From positions 1-43,478 of the forward strand of contig NZ_JAKZHX010000024.1 of assembly GCF_022568815.1 (NCBI RefSeq): DNA of 43,478 nt, written 5' to 3'. Source of the DNA: Undibacterium paludis. GTDB lineage: Bacteria; Pseudomonadota; Gammaproteobacteria; Burkholderiales; Burkholderiaceae_D. Under the pieces are notes generated by a model. That model had not been told where the DNA came from and searched no databases. It saw only the letters and a list, made by a program, of their open reading frames with translations. Numbering within the stretch: the first letter of the stretch is position 1; every line of letters starts with the position of its first letter. Shown one piece after another: positions 23,808 to 33,465 of this stretch. The position numbers were made by a program, and so were the translations under genes.

Positions 23808-24623
23808 GTGGCAAGAATCATCGTTGTAACATCCGGTAAGGGCGGCGTGGGAAAAACGACATCCAGCGCAAGTTTCGCTTCTGGCCTGGCCATGCGCGGA
23901 CATAAAACAGCCGTGCTGGACTTTGACGTGGGTTTGCGCAATCTTGACCTGATCATGGGTTGTGAACGTCGTGTGGTCTATGATCTGGTCAACGTCATCA
24001 GCGGCGAAGCAAGCCTGAACCAGGCCCTGATCAAGGACAAGCACTGCGATAACCTGTTCATCCTGCCAGCCTCGCAAACCCGCGACAAGGATGCGCTGAC
24101 CGAAGAAGGCGTGGAACGTGTTCTCAACGATCTGATCAAGATGGATTTCGAATTTATCGTCTGCGATTCCCCTGCCGGCATCGAGCGCGGCGCCGTGATG
24201 GCCCTGACTTTTGCCGATGAAGCGATCGTCGTGACCAACCCTGAAGTATCGTCAGTACGCGATTCTGACCGCATTCTGGGCATCATCCAGGCCAAGTCCA
24301 AACGTGCCCAGGCTGGCGGCGAACCGGTCAAGGAGCACCTGCTGATCACCCGTTATTCCCCAAAAAGGGTGGAAGCTGGTGAGATGTTGTCTTATGTTGA
24401 TGTACAAGAAATCTTGCGCATCCCATTAATTGGTGTTATTCCTGAATCCGAAGCGGTGTTACATGCGTCTAATCAGGGTAACCCCGCTATTCACATGAAG
24501 GGCAGCGATGTTTCCGAGGCCTATGAAGACGTGGTTTCGCGCTTCCTGGGCACTGAAGTACCTCTGCGTTTTATCAATTACGAAAAACCGGGGCTGCTGC
24601 AACGCATTTTCGGAGGCAAATAA
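23808..24623 (+). CDS. minD: Septum site-determining ATPase MinD
   Basis: The 271-residue ParA-like ATPase has the deviant Walker A SGKGGVGKTT (Lys11, Lys16), Walker B FIVCDSPAGIERGA, and the C-terminal amphipathic membrane-targeting helix GLLQRIFGGK. It recruits MinC to the membrane and oscillates with MinE. Translation begins at a GTG with AAAGGAG upstream. The gene follows minC by 63 bp and precedes minE by 1 bp. Confidence 0.98.
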   Translation: MARIIVVTSGKGGVGKTTSSASFASGLAMRGHKTAVLDFDVGLRNLDLIMGCERRVVYDLVNVISGEASLNQALIKDKHCDNLFILPASQTRDKDALTEEGVERVLNDLIKMDFEFIVCDSPAGIERGAVMALTFADEAIVVTNPEVSSVRDSDRILGIIQAKSKRAQAGGEPVKEHLLITRYSPKRVEAGEMLSYVDVQEILRIPLIGVIPESEAVLHASNQGNPAIHMKGSDVSEAYEDVVSRFLGTEVPLRFINYEKPGLLQRIFGGK

Positions 24624-24624
24624 T

Positions 24625-24888
24625 ATGGCTCTGCTTTCATTTTTATTTAATAGCAAACCCAAGACCGCCAATGTGGCGAAGGAACGCCTGCAGATCATCA
24701 TTGCCCGCGAGCGTACGGGCCGCGAAGGCTATGATTTTTTGCCGGCTTTGCGCGAAGAGCTGATTGCGGTGATTTCCAAGTACACCAAGGTCAACCCGGA
24801 AGACATCAAGGTTTCACTGGACAAGCAAGGTAACCTGGAAGTACTTGACGTCAACGTTGTTTTACCTGAACTGGAATTGCGTAGCTAA
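24625..24888 (+). CDS. minE: Cell division topological specificity factor MinE
   Basis: The 87-residue activator of the MinD ATPase has an N-terminal membrane/MinD-binding segment (MALLSFLFNSKPKTANVAKERLQIII) and a C-terminal dimerisation domain (PEDIKVSLDKQGNLEVLDVN). Its ribosome site (CGGAGG) lies inside the last codons of minD. The length is normal for the family. A much longer in-frame reading from 24508 overlaps minD and is not used. Confidence 0.97.
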   Translation: MALLSFLFNSKPKTANVAKERLQIIIARERTGREGYDFLPALREELIAVISKYTKVNPEDIKVSLDKQGNLEVLDVNVVLPELELRS

Positions 24889-24933
24889 AATTGTGCCAAT
24901 AAAATTGTATAAATGAATTTGCGTAAATAAGGG

Positions 24934-24972
24934 TAATCCCCGGCCTGACCACAAAACCAGTCAGGGGAATTA
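24934..24972. other. Imperfect hairpin after minE
   Basis: TAATCCCC...CCTGAC and GTCAGGGGAATTA can pair around a 10-nt loop, 46 bp past minE. An A-run, not a T-run, follows, so it does not look like an intrinsic terminator. Confidence 0.3.
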
Positions 24973-25091
24973 GAAAAAAACCAAAATCAAGCGGGGTAAT
25001 TAGACTATTATCACGGAAACTTTGTAACAATAAGTAATTTATATTTCGTTCACATTTTTTGACAATTCCTTATTTTTTCACTTGCTTTCGA

Positions 25092-25097
25092 TATAAT
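25092..25097 (+). promoter_or_regulatory. Consensus -10 box of the response-regulator operon
   Basis: A perfect TATAAT lies 46 bp before the ATG at 25143 in a very AT-rich region. A TTGACA at 25059-25064 is too distant (27 bp) to pair with it normally, so an activator may be needed. Confidence 0.4.
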
Positions 25098-25142
25098 GGA
25101 AGTTATTCCACTTTATTTGCCGGACATCAACGGTAACATCCC

Positions 25143-25835
25143 ATGAGAATCGCTGTACTTGACGACGACAATAATTTGCTCGAACTGGTCTGCACCATAT
25201 TGAATGCAGCCGGTCATACCACCCATCCTTTCCTGAGCGGGAAAGACATGCTGCACCAGCTGCGCAGGGAAAGTTATGACATGCTGATACTCGACTGGCA
25301 GGTACCAGACTTGAGCGGGACTGAAATCCTGCACTGGGTGCGCGAAAAACTCTCGCCCACCCTGCCGGTGTTGTTCATGACCAGCCGCTCGGGCGAGGAT
25401 GATATCGTCGCCGGCCTGGCTGCCGGTGCGGATGACTACATGATCAAGCCCATCCGTCGCAGCGAGATGGTCGCACGTGTACAGGCCCTGTTGCGCCGTG
25501 CCTACCCGACACAGACAGCATCAGAGCATCTGCAATTCGGCATCTACAAATTTGAAACCCGCGCTGGCCGTGTCAGTGTCAATGATGTGCCGGTAGAAAT
25601 GACACAGAAGGAATTTGATCTCGCACTGTTGTTATTCCGCAATCTTGGTCGCCCCTTGTCACGCGCCTACATCCTTGAAGCCGTCTGGTCACGCGATGTG
25701 GACATCCCTTCCCGTACCATGGATACCCATATTTCCAGAGTGCGCAGCAAACTGGAATTGCGTCCCGAAAATGGTTATCGCCTGGCTCCCGTCTATAGCT
25801 ACGGCTATCGCCTGGAACAAATGACTACAGAATAA
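25143..25835 (+). CDS. OmpR/PhoB-type response regulator
   Basis: The 230-residue two-domain regulator has a receiver domain (1-115) with acidic residues Asp7/Asp8, phospho-acceptor Asp51 in LILDWQVPD, the switch Thr in LFMTSRS, and Lys102 in YMIKPI. The C-terminal winged helix (about 135-225) has the family pattern MTQKEFDLALLLFRNLGRPL and MDTHISRVRSKL. It is the first gene of a module with a LysM-FecR protein and a CHASE2 kinase, its probable partner. It lies 254 bp after minE with its own -10 box. Confidence 0.95.
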   Translation: MRIAVLDDDNNLLELVCTILNAAGHTTHPFLSGKDMLHQLRRESYDMLILDWQVPDLSGTEILHWVREKLSPTLPVLFMTSRSGEDDIVAGLAAGADDYMIKPIRRSEMVARVQALLRRAYPTQTASEHLQFGIYKFETRAGRVSVNDVPVEMTQKEFDLALLLFRNLGRPLSRAYILEAVWSRDVDIPSRTMDTHISRVRSKLELRPENGYRLAPVYSYGYRLEQMTTE

Positions 25836-25890
25836 AACTTCCGGGGCGACAAGATCGCCCCGGATCGCTTCACCCTACGAGGAGTCCCGC

Positions 25891-27642
25891 ATGAGACTAA
25901 CCCGCCCCCTGCTCTTGCGACAAATTTCCCCCCCCCTGCCCCGCCTGTTACTGAGTTCACTGATAAGAAGTCCTTTACTGTGTCTGGCGCTGATCGCAGT
26001 GGCAACACCATCCAGTATATCGGCAGCACCAGTCACCGCAGCCATGCAAATCCCCGGCAGTTTCATCAGCACCCCTCCCGACATGACTTATTTCGCCTTG
26101 CAGGGCGATACCCTGTCGTCGATTGCCAAACGCTATACTGAAAGAACACAAAACTGGCAGATTATCGGCAAGCGCAACAAGATCAGCAATGACAGGGCCA
26201 TTCCCATAGGTACACCCATACTGATACCACTGGACTTGTTACCCGAAGAAGCCAGTGAAGCACGTGTCATTGCCATGACCGGCAACCCGGCGTATAAAGC
26301 TGTCGATGGCAGCAGCGGCAACCTGGCTTTGGGCAGCATCGTCAAGGAAGGTACCCAGATCAGTACCGACAAAAACGGCTTCCTGACACTGGCTCTTCCT
26401 GATGAAACCAGGATTTCGATTCCGTCCAACAGCGATGTCAGTCTGGCCAAACTGCGCAAGACCAGGTACACAGGCAGCCCGCGGACTGAAGTCAGCTTAT
26501 TGCAAGGCAAGGTGGAGTCGCGCGTTTCCCCTCTCTCGAATAACAAGGGGCGCTACGAAGTACGTACCAATCTGGCTGTGGCCGGTGTACGCGGCACCAA
26601 TTTCCGTGTCGGTGTGAACACGGACGGGGTAGCCAACGAGGTGCTGGAAGGCGGCGTCGCCGTCAACAGTGCGGAGGGAAAAAAATCCGATGAACTGATC
26701 TTGCCGGCTGGCAAAGGCAATGTCGTCAGCACAAGTGGTGTGGGCAAACCAATTGACTTGCTGACGCCACCAGTCATGAATGACAGTTTCCTGCTGCAAG
26801 AGCGCCCAACCCTGCTGTTCCAGGTTGAAGACAGGCCGGAAGCCGTGGGCTATCGTGTACAGATTGCCAGGGACAAAGAGGTCCTTGATGTGCTGGCAGA
26901 AAATCGCTACAAGGAAAACCGCTTCAAGTTCGACGGTTTTGCTGATGGTAATTACTTTGTCCGTATCACCGCCATAGATAAGTTAGGCCTGGAGGGTTTA
27001 CCCATGATCAAGGCCTTCAAGATGAAAGCAAGGCCAGAACCACCATTCACCGTACAACCGAAGAACAAGGTACGCGCCGAGAGCCTGAACTTTGCCTGGA
27101 CGGAAGCCAGCAATGCCATCGCCTACCACCTGCAGGTTGCCAGCGACGCCGGTTTCAGGAACCTGCTGATTGACAAAACTGATTTGAAAGAAGCGCAGTT
27201 CGGAGCAGGGCGTCCAAAAGAAGGCGACTATTACTGGCGTGTGGCAACCATTGCCCCGACCAATGGACAGACTGATCACGGTCCTTACAGTGATGTACAA
27301 AAATTCACCGTTTTGCCTGTCACCAGCATGGCGCCGCCGGATGACGCCGGCAATCTGCTGTCATTGAGCTGGTCGTCAGAACCAGGGCAGACTTTCCTGA
27401 TACAGGTCAGTACCGATGCTGAATTCAGGAAAATCTACCTGAGCAAAGAGTTGGACAAGGCCGAGTTGAAGATCAAGCGTCCTGACGCTGGCGTGTATTT
27501 TATCCGCGTCCGCTCTACCGACCCTGATGGTTATGTCAGTGCCTTCACCTCCACCCAGAAAATCACCTTGCTGCCACGCTGGACCAGTAGCGATGGCAGC
27601 GTCATACAAAGTGGCAGCGGACCGGTAGGGACCAATTATTAA
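25891..27642 (+). CDS. LysM-FecR domain exported protein
   Basis: The 583-residue protein has a signal peptide (cleavage near SISA-AP, residue 45). A LysM domain (about 67-115, LQGDTLSSIAKRYTE) can bind peptidoglycan. A FecR domain (about 140-255, GNLALGSIVKEGTQISTDKNG, then VAGVRGTNFRVGV) follows, and then three or four fibronectin-III-like beta-sandwich repeats (about 265-570; FAWTEASNAIAYHLQVASD, YYWRVATI). GAGGAG precedes the ATG. LysM-FecR proteins recur next to CHASE2 sensors, so a periplasmic sensory or ligand-presenting role for the downstream kinase is likely. There is no sigma factor gene nearby, which argues against a classic FecIR role. Confidence 0.85.
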   Translation: MRLTRPLLLRQISPPLPRLLLSSLIRSPLLCLALIAVATPSSISAAPVTAAMQIPGSFISTPPDMTYFALQGDTLSSIAKRYTERTQNWQIIGKRNKISNDRAIPIGTPILIPLDLLPEEASEARVIAMTGNPAYKAVDGSSGNLALGSIVKEGTQISTDKNGFLTLALPDETRISIPSNSDVSLAKLRKTRYTGSPRTEVSLLQGKVESRVSPLSNNKGRYEVRTNLAVAGVRGTNFRVGVNTDGVANEVLEGGVAVNSAEGKKSDELILPAGKGNVVSTSGVGKPIDLLTPPVMNDSFLLQERPTLLFQVEDRPEAVGYRVQIARDKEVLDVLAENRYKENRFKFDGFADGNYFVRITAIDKLGLEGLPMIKAFKMKARPEPPFTVQPKNKVRAESLNFAWTEASNAIAYHLQVASDAGFRNLLIDKTDLKEAQFGAGRPKEGDYYWRVATIAPTNGQTDHGPYSDVQKFTVLPVTSMAPPDDAGNLLSLSWSSEPGQTFLIQVSTDAEFRKIYLSKELDKAELKIKRPDAGVYFIRVRSTDPDGYVSAFTSTQKITLLPRWTSSDGSVIQSGSGPVGTNY

Positions 27643-27678
27643 TACGCCAGAAGAGCATGTGGTTTATAGCAACACGAT

Positions 27679-30084
27679 ATGAAAACCAGTCAAATACGAG
27701 TAGAACGTATCGCATTACGTGAGTGGCTGGTTCTCAGTGTCCTGATCCTGCTGTTCACAGCCGGATTGTTGTATTTCAAAACCTTGGAACGTTCAGACCT
27801 GGTCCTGTATGACAGGTTGATGCAACTTAATACCCGCCCGGCCCGCGACGATATCATCATCGTCGGTATAGACAGCCACAGCCTCAGTGAATTGGGCAAG
27901 TGGCCCTGGCCACGCCAGCGCCATGCGGAACTGATCAAACAGATCAACGCCGCCCAGCCTTTGGCAATCGGCATGGATTTTGTATTTTCTGAAGCAGAAG
28001 AACGTCATGATCAGTTCCAGAATGGCGACCAGCAACTGGCCGAAGCACTGATCAGCAGCAATAGCGTGGTGTTGCCACTGATATCGGAAAACGCCGGCAG
28101 GGGATTGACGACCGTCAAGCCCATCCCCTTGCTCAGCAGCGCCGCCAGCCAGCTCGCTCACATCAATCTGGAGCTGGACAAGGATGGTGTAGTGCGCAGC
28201 GTATTTTTGCGCGAAGGCATGAACGGCGAGTGGTGGCCGCATTTTGCCCTGGCGCTGGCAGACGTCGGTAGCGGCATTGTGCCAGGGACTGAGACCTACC
28301 TGCCCGGTGAACGGCTGTCTGCCTCATTGCGCAATGCCAAACCCGAACCAGGTACCTGGCAACGCGACTACCTGATGCACATCCCCTTTGCCGGCAGCAG
28401 CGGCCATTTCCGTACCGTCCCCTACGTCAGCGTATTGCGCGGTGAAGTCCCGGCCGAATTTTTCAAAGGCAAGTATGTGCTGGTCGGCCCGACAGCCAGT
28501 GCCATGGCGGATTCTTTCCCTACGCCGGTTTCTGGCAACGAGGGCATGATTGCCGGGGTGGAAATCAATGCCAATATCCTGGCCGCCCTGCTGGACCGGC
28601 ACAGCATTGATGCAGCCCCTGCTGGCTATCTTTACCTGCTCAATCTGGTCGCGGTTGCTGTTGCCTTGCTCGCCTATCAATTGCTGTCACCACGCAAGGC
28701 CTTGCTGGCAACCGCCCTGGTGGCTGCCATTACGGTAATAGGCAGCTGGGCCAGCCTGCGTTATTCCGGTTACTGGGCGCCACCAACTGCAACCCTGCTG
28801 GCGCTGGTCATCGCCTATCCCTTATGGAGCTGGCGCAGGCTGGAAGCAGCCATACGCTTTCTGGCAGATGAATTCAGGGTGCTGGACAAGGAACCCCATC
28901 TCCTGCCTGAATTTATTGATGAAGATGAAGTAAAGCCCGTGCGCGCCTTGACTGATACCCTGGAGCAGAGCATCAATGCCATGCGTGAAGCAGTCGACCG
29001 GGTCCGCGATCTGCGTCAGTTTGTCAGCGACAGCCTGGCCAGCCTGCCCGATGCCACCCTGGTGACAACGACTGACGGCAATGTCTTGCTGTCCAATCAG
29101 CCAGCACTGGACTATTTTGCAGGAATCGGCATGCCCAAGGTGAATGACGCCCTCGTACCCTATCTGTTTGCCAAGATGTCTGGTCCGCAAAATACCGAAT
29201 ATGCGCCGGACAGCAGCTTTAGCTGGTGGGATTTGCTCGATATCAAACACACCAAAGCCATGTCACAAGGCATAGAAGTACGCGATCCCCAGGGCAGGGA
29301 CCTGCTGATCAAGAGTGCACCCAGCTATAACGGTGAGAAGCAACTGGTGGGCTGGATAGTCAGCATGATAGACATCACCAGCGTCAGGGCAGCGGAACGC
29401 AGCCGTGATGAAACCCTGCACTTCATTTCCCACGACATGCGTGCACCACAGGCGTCGATACTGGCCTTGCTGGAATTGCAAAGAGACAGCAGCACCGCCT
29501 TGCCGACAGAAGAATTCATGTCACGCATAGAAAAAGCCTCGCGCTCCACCCTGGGGCTGGCCGACAATTTCGTCCATCTGGCCCAGGCAGAATCGCAGGA
29601 TTACCGCTTTGAAGAAGCGGATTTCCAGGACATCCTGCTGGTTGCCACGGAAGAAATGTGGACGCTGGCGCGTAGCAAGAATATCCGCATACAGACGCAG
29701 ATCGCGGATGAAGAATTCCCCGTCACTGTCGACAGGTCCCTGATGACCAGGGTACTGACCAATTTATTATCGAATGCCATCAAGTACAGCCCGCGTGACA
29801 CCACGATCAAATGCTCATTGCTACTTGAACAAAACCTGGCCGATTCAACCATAGTCTGCTCCATCACCGACCAGGGTTATGGCATTACCCACGCAGACCA
29901 GGCCAAGCTGTTCCAGCGCTTCCAGCGCTTCAAAGCCAATGATCAACCTAAAAATGACGGAGTCGGTCTGGGCATGGTATTTGTCAAAGCCGTGCTTGAC
30001 CGTCATCTTGCCAAAATAGACTTTATCAGCGCACCGAACGAAGGCACGACTTTTACCATTCGCATGCCAGCTGATCTCGAATGA
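27679..30084 (+). CDS. CHASE2-domain sensor histidine kinase
   Basis: The 801-residue membrane kinase has one N-terminal helix (14-34), a periplasmic CHASE2 sensor (about 35-310; DDIIIVGIDSHSLSELGKWPWPR is the family hallmark) and three closely spaced helices (about 318-390). A PAS-like region (about 450-560) and HisKA follow, with His585 in HFISHDMRAP. The HATPase domain has the N-box LTNLLSNAIKYSP and the G boxes DQGYGI and VGLGMVF. It lies 36 bp after the LysM-FecR gene and probably phosphorylates the response regulator encoded upstream. Confidence 0.93.
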   Translation: MKTSQIRVERIALREWLVLSVLILLFTAGLLYFKTLERSDLVLYDRLMQLNTRPARDDIIIVGIDSHSLSELGKWPWPRQRHAELIKQINAAQPLAIGMDFVFSEAEERHDQFQNGDQQLAEALISSNSVVLPLISENAGRGLTTVKPIPLLSSAASQLAHINLELDKDGVVRSVFLREGMNGEWWPHFALALADVGSGIVPGTETYLPGERLSASLRNAKPEPGTWQRDYLMHIPFAGSSGHFRTVPYVSVLRGEVPAEFFKGKYVLVGPTASAMADSFPTPVSGNEGMIAGVEINANILAALLDRHSIDAAPAGYLYLLNLVAVAVALLAYQLLSPRKALLATALVAAITVIGSWASLRYSGYWAPPTATLLALVIAYPLWSWRRLEAAIRFLADEFRVLDKEPHLLPEFIDEDEVKPVRALTDTLEQSINAMREAVDRVRDLRQFVSDSLASLPDATLVTTTDGNVLLSNQPALDYFAGIGMPKVNDALVPYLFAKMSGPQNTEYAPDSSFSWWDLLDIKHTKAMSQGIEVRDPQGRDLLIKSAPSYNGEKQLVGWIVSMIDITSVRAAERSRDETLHFISHDMRAPQASILALLELQRDSSTALPTEEFMSRIEKASRSTLGLADNFVHLAQAESQDYRFEEADFQDILLVATEEMWTLARSKNIRIQTQIADEEFPVTVDRSLMTRVLTNLLSNAIKYSPRDTTIKCSLLLEQNLADSTIVCSITDQGYGITHADQAKLFQRFQRFKANDQPKNDGVGLGMVFVKAVLDRHLAKIDFISAPNEGTTFTIRMPADLE

Positions 30085-30173
30085 TCCTGCCTGCCATCAC
30101 TCGTTATCAACATTGATTAATACGCAGCAATAGAATGTTGTAAAAATATCATATTTCTTGATGGTGACTGCCC

Positions 30174-30187
30174 TTGATGTACGTCAA
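30174..30187. promoter_or_regulatory. FNR/Anr-like box upstream of hemA
   Basis: TTGAT-GTAC-GTCAA fits the FNR/Anr consensus TTGATnnnnATCAA with one mismatch. Its centre lies about 54 bp before the start site expected from the TATAAT at 30223, which is not a standard activation position. Confidence 0.4.
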
Positions 30188-30222
30188 ACACAGCCGCCCA
30201 AGAAAATGCTCGGCCAACGCGC

Positions 30223-30228
30223 TATAAT
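30223..30228 (+). promoter_or_regulatory. -10 box of hemA
   Basis: A perfect TATAAT lies 51 bp before the hemA ATG. The -35 region (around 30200) is poor, which suits an activated promoter. Confidence 0.5.
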
Positions 30229-30279
30229 GGAGCCTTCATCCCGCCCCCTTTATTTGCCTTTTAATTGCCCTGTCATTGC

Positions 30280-31560
30280 ATGCAACTGTCTGCCGTTGGC
30301 CTCAACCATACGACCGCGCCGCTGTCTTTGCGCGAAAAGGTCGCTTTCTCGCCGGAGCAAATTGCCCAGGCGGTGACGGCTGCCCGTGCCTGGTTTGGTC
30401 GTGACGGTCATGCAGACAAGCACGGCAATGAGGCAGCCATCTTATCAACTTGCAATCGTACTGAGTTGTATGCTGCCTGCAAGACGGACAATGCTGTTGA
30501 TGCGGCGGCGCATTTCCTGGCGGATTTCCACAAGCTACCTTACGGTGATTTGCGCCCACACCTGTATACCCTGCCGCAAGACAATGCGGTAAGGCATGCC
30601 TTCCGTGTAGCTTCTGGCCTGGACTCCATGGTCATCGGTGAGCCCCAGATCCTGGGGCAAATGAAAGATGCAGTGCGTCAGGCAGAGGCTGCCGGTGGCC
30701 TGGGCACTTATCTGCATCAGATGTTCCAGCGCAGCTTTGCGGTGGCCAAAGAGGTACGTACCACGACCGAAATCGGTGCCCACAGCGTGTCCATGGCAGC
30801 CGCAGCGGTACGCCTGTCACAGAGGATTTTTGACAAGATTGCCGACCAGCATGTCTTGTTTATCGGTGCCGGTGAGATGATAGAGCTGTGCGCCACCCAT
30901 TTTGCGGCACAAAACCCGAAAACACTGACTATTGCCAATCGCACACTGGAACGTGGTGAGGCTCTGGCGCACAGGTTCAGTGGCAAAGCAATACGACTTG
31001 CCGATTTACCGCAGCAACTGGTGCAGTTCGACATTATTGTGTCCTGTACCGCATCGTCCCTGCCCATCATTGGCCTGGGCCTGGTGGAGCGTGTGGTAAA
31101 AGCGCGCAAGCATCGCCCCATTTTCATGGTGGACCTGGCGGTGCCGCGGGATATCGAGCCTGAAGTCGCCAAGCTCGATGACGTGTTCTTATATACTGTT
31201 GATGACCTGGGTACCGTGGTGCAGACTGGCCTGGAGAACCGTCAGGCTGCCGTTGCGCAGGCAGAAGCCATCATAGAAACGCGCGTGCAGTCTTTCATGC
31301 ACTGGGTCGATGGCCGTGCTGTTGTCCCGGTGATACAGGATTTGCATGAAAGCAGCGAGCAATTGCGCCTGATGGAACTTGAACGCGCCCGCAAGATGCT
31401 GGCACGCGGTGAAGACATAGACGCCGTGCTCGAGGCCCTGTCCAAGGGTATCACTGCCAAATTCCTGCACGGCCCGCAGCAAGCCCTGCACCAGGCCAGC
31501 GGCGATGAACGCGCCCGTCTGGCTACTTTGTTACCACAATTATTCCGCACCAAGCGTTAG
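30280..31560 (+). CDS. hemA: Glutamyl-tRNA reductase
   Basis: The 426-residue enzyme reduces Glu-tRNA(Glu) to glutamate-1-semialdehyde with NADPH, the first committed step of C5 tetrapyrrole synthesis. Family blocks are present: GLNHTTAPLSLREK, STCNRTELYA with the catalytic Cys58, GEPQILGQMKDA, the NADPH-binding GAGEMIELCATHF, the DLAVPRDIEP segment and the C-terminal dimerisation helices. I use the ATG at 30280, where the conserved MQLSAVGLNH begins, although no clear ribosome site precedes it. It starts the conserved hemA-prfA-prmC block. Confidence 0.97.
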   Translation: MQLSAVGLNHTTAPLSLREKVAFSPEQIAQAVTAARAWFGRDGHADKHGNEAAILSTCNRTELYAACKTDNAVDAAAHFLADFHKLPYGDLRPHLYTLPQDNAVRHAFRVASGLDSMVIGEPQILGQMKDAVRQAEAAGGLGTYLHQMFQRSFAVAKEVRTTTEIGAHSVSMAAAAVRLSQRIFDKIADQHVLFIGAGEMIELCATHFAAQNPKTLTIANRTLERGEALAHRFSGKAIRLADLPQQLVQFDIIVSCTASSLPIIGLGLVERVVKARKHRPIFMVDLAVPRDIEPEVAKLDDVFLYTVDDLGTVVQTGLENRQAAVAQAEAIIETRVQSFMHWVDGRAVVPVIQDLHESSEQLRLMELERARKMLARGEDIDAVLEALSKGITAKFLHGPQQALHQASGDERARLATLLPQLFRTKR

Positions 31561-31669
31561 CGAAACGCTACGCCCTGCTCATGCCTTGACCGTTATTGGC
31601 AGGCGTGTCTGCACACACGGTCCCTCTGACCGAGCCCTCATATCAAACATCAGCCTTAAGAGTCACACT

Positions 31670-32749
31670 ATGAAACCATCTATGCTTGCCAAGCTGGACC
31701 AGCTGGCAGAACGCCTCGACGAAGTCGGTCATTTACTGATGCAAGAAGGCGCCACCAATGACATGGACGCCTACCGCAAGCTCAATCGCGAGCATGCTGA
31801 ACTCAGCCCCCTGGTCGAGCTTTATAATAACTACAAGCAGGCGCAGGCCGATATTGTCGAAGCCGAAGGCATGCTCGGCGACCCCGACATGAAAGCCTTT
31901 GCCCAGGAAGAAATCGAAACGGCAAAAAACACCATGCAGACACTGGAAAGTGATCTGCAAAAAATGCTGCTCCCCAAAGACCCCAACGACGAAAAGAATA
32001 TCCTGCTGGAAATACGCGCTGGCACAGGCGGTGACGAAGCCGCCTTGTTTGCCGGTGACCTGCTGCGCATGTATACGCGGTTTGCCGAGCGTAATCGCTG
32101 GCAGGTGGAGATGATGTCGGAGTCCCCATCTGAACTGGGTGGGTATAAAGAAGTTATCGTACGCCTGGCCGGACTGGGCGCTTACTCCAAGCTGAAATTT
32201 GAATCAGGCGGCCACCGGGTGCAACGCGTACCAGCCACCGAGACCCAGGGCCGCATCCATACCTCGGCCTGTACGGTAGCCGTCATGCCCGAGGCTGATG
32301 AGCTGGCTGATGTCGTCATCAATAATGCGGATTTGCGCATAGATACCTTCCGCGCCAGTGGTGCTGGTGGTCAGCATATCAACAAGACTGACTCGGCCGT
32401 GCGCCTGACACACATCCCTACCGGTATCGTGGTGGAATGCCAGGATGGCCGCAGCCAGCATCAGAACAAGGCGCAGGCAATGCGCGTGCTGGCTACCCGT
32501 ATCATGGACGGCCAGTTGCGCGAAAAGCAGGCCAAGGAAGCAGCAACCCGCAAGAGCCTGATCGGTTCAGGCGATCGCAGTGAGCGCATACGTACCTACA
32601 ATTACCCCCAAGGCCGCATGACGGATCACCGCATCAACCTGACGCTGTACAAGCTGGATTTCATCATGGATGGTGACTTGTCTGAATTGACAAACGCCCT
32701 GGTGGCGGAGCACCAGGCAGAATTGCTGGCCGAACTGGGTGATGATTAA
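31670..32749 (+). CDS. prfA: Peptide chain release factor 1
   Basis: The 359-residue RF1 reads UAA and UAG. The codon-recognition motif PAT (188-190) and the catalytic GGQ (233-235, SGAGGQHINKTDSAVR) lie at the same positions as in E. coli RF1. The start at 31670 gives the normal length and an N-terminus beginning MKPSMLAKLDQLAERLDE; an earlier in-frame start inside hemA is not plausible. It lies 109 bp after hemA. Its GGQ glutamine is the methylation target of PrmC, encoded two genes downstream. Confidence 0.98.
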   Translation: MKPSMLAKLDQLAERLDEVGHLLMQEGATNDMDAYRKLNREHAELSPLVELYNNYKQAQADIVEAEGMLGDPDMKAFAQEEIETAKNTMQTLESDLQKMLLPKDPNDEKNILLEIRAGTGGDEAALFAGDLLRMYTRFAERNRWQVEMMSESPSELGGYKEVIVRLAGLGAYSKLKFESGGHRVQRVPATETQGRIHTSACTVAVMPEADELADVVINNADLRIDTFRASGAGGQHINKTDSAVRLTHIPTGIVVECQDGRSQHQNKAQAMRVLATRIMDGQLREKQAKEAATRKSLIGSGDRSERIRTYNYPQGRMTDHRINLTLYKLDFIMDGDLSELTNALVAEHQAELLAELGDD

Positions 32750-32958
32750 TCCGGTATTACGTTCTGATTAAACATGGTTTGACGCCATGGCAACAATTTT
32801 TGATTGCGTTCATCCCTTAAACTGTCAGATACTCGCAGGCAATGTGCTTTGTACCAGAGGGAATTTGCTGTTGCAATTTGTTGATGCAGAACTAAAACAC
32901 CTGAACTGCATCCAAGGTTTTTTACCAGATCGCCTAGATCGCTCACAACGTACCCATC

Positions 32959-33465
32959 ATGAATCTGTCGAAAAAAGTTTTGCTGTTAGTGGCTGCAAGC
33001 TGTGTTGGCTTGCTGGCTGGCGCCCTGTATCTGCAAGTTGTGGAAAAAATGCTGCCTTGCCCGCTTTGTGTATTCCAGCGTTATGCTTTCGCGCTGATTG
33101 CGATATTCTGCCTGATCGCCGCCGCTACCGATGGAGTCGGCCACAGGATAACGGTGGGTCTGGCCCTGCTGTCGGGTCTGGTTGGCCTGGGTGTCGCTGG
33201 CAAGCATCTCTGGGTACTCAGTAATCCTGCCCTGTCTTGCGGCATAGACCCACTGGAGACCGGGCTTAACAGCATCTTCCTGGCGCAACTCTGGCCGACG
33301 ATGTTCAGGGCCGACGGCCTGTGCGAAACACCTTACCCTCCAACCTTGGGCCTATCGTTGCCAGCGTGGGCGGGTATCAGTTTTATCGCCTTTAGCCTGG
33401 TGCTGCTGATCATCCTGGTGCGCAGCAAAAAAACCCAGCGCAGCATGTTTGGCTCTTCACGCTGA
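32959..33465 (+). CDS. dsbB: Disulfide bond formation protein DsbB
   Basis: The 168-residue inner-membrane quinone reductase reoxidises DsbA. It has four membrane segments, the first redox pair Cys34-Pro-Leu-Cys37 (CPLCVFQRY) after helix 1, and the second pair Cys94 and Cys122 in the second periplasmic loop, as in E. coli DsbB. It overlaps prmC by one base (TGATG), so the two are coupled. Its position between prfA and prmC separates a gene pair that is usually adjacent. Confidence 0.95.
   Translation: MNLSKKVLLLVAASCVGLLAGALYLQVVEKMLPCPLCVFQRYAFALIAIFCLIAAATDGVGHRITVGLALLSGLVGLGVAGKHLWVLSNPALSCGIDPLETGLNSIFLAQLWPTMFRADGLCETPYPPTLGLSLPAWAGISFIAFSLVLLIILVRSKKTQRSMFGSSR

Noticed and set aside
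25059..25097. TTGACA plus TATAAT as one standard promoter
   Set aside because: The spacer is 27 bp, too long for sigma-70; only the -10 box is kept as a feature.
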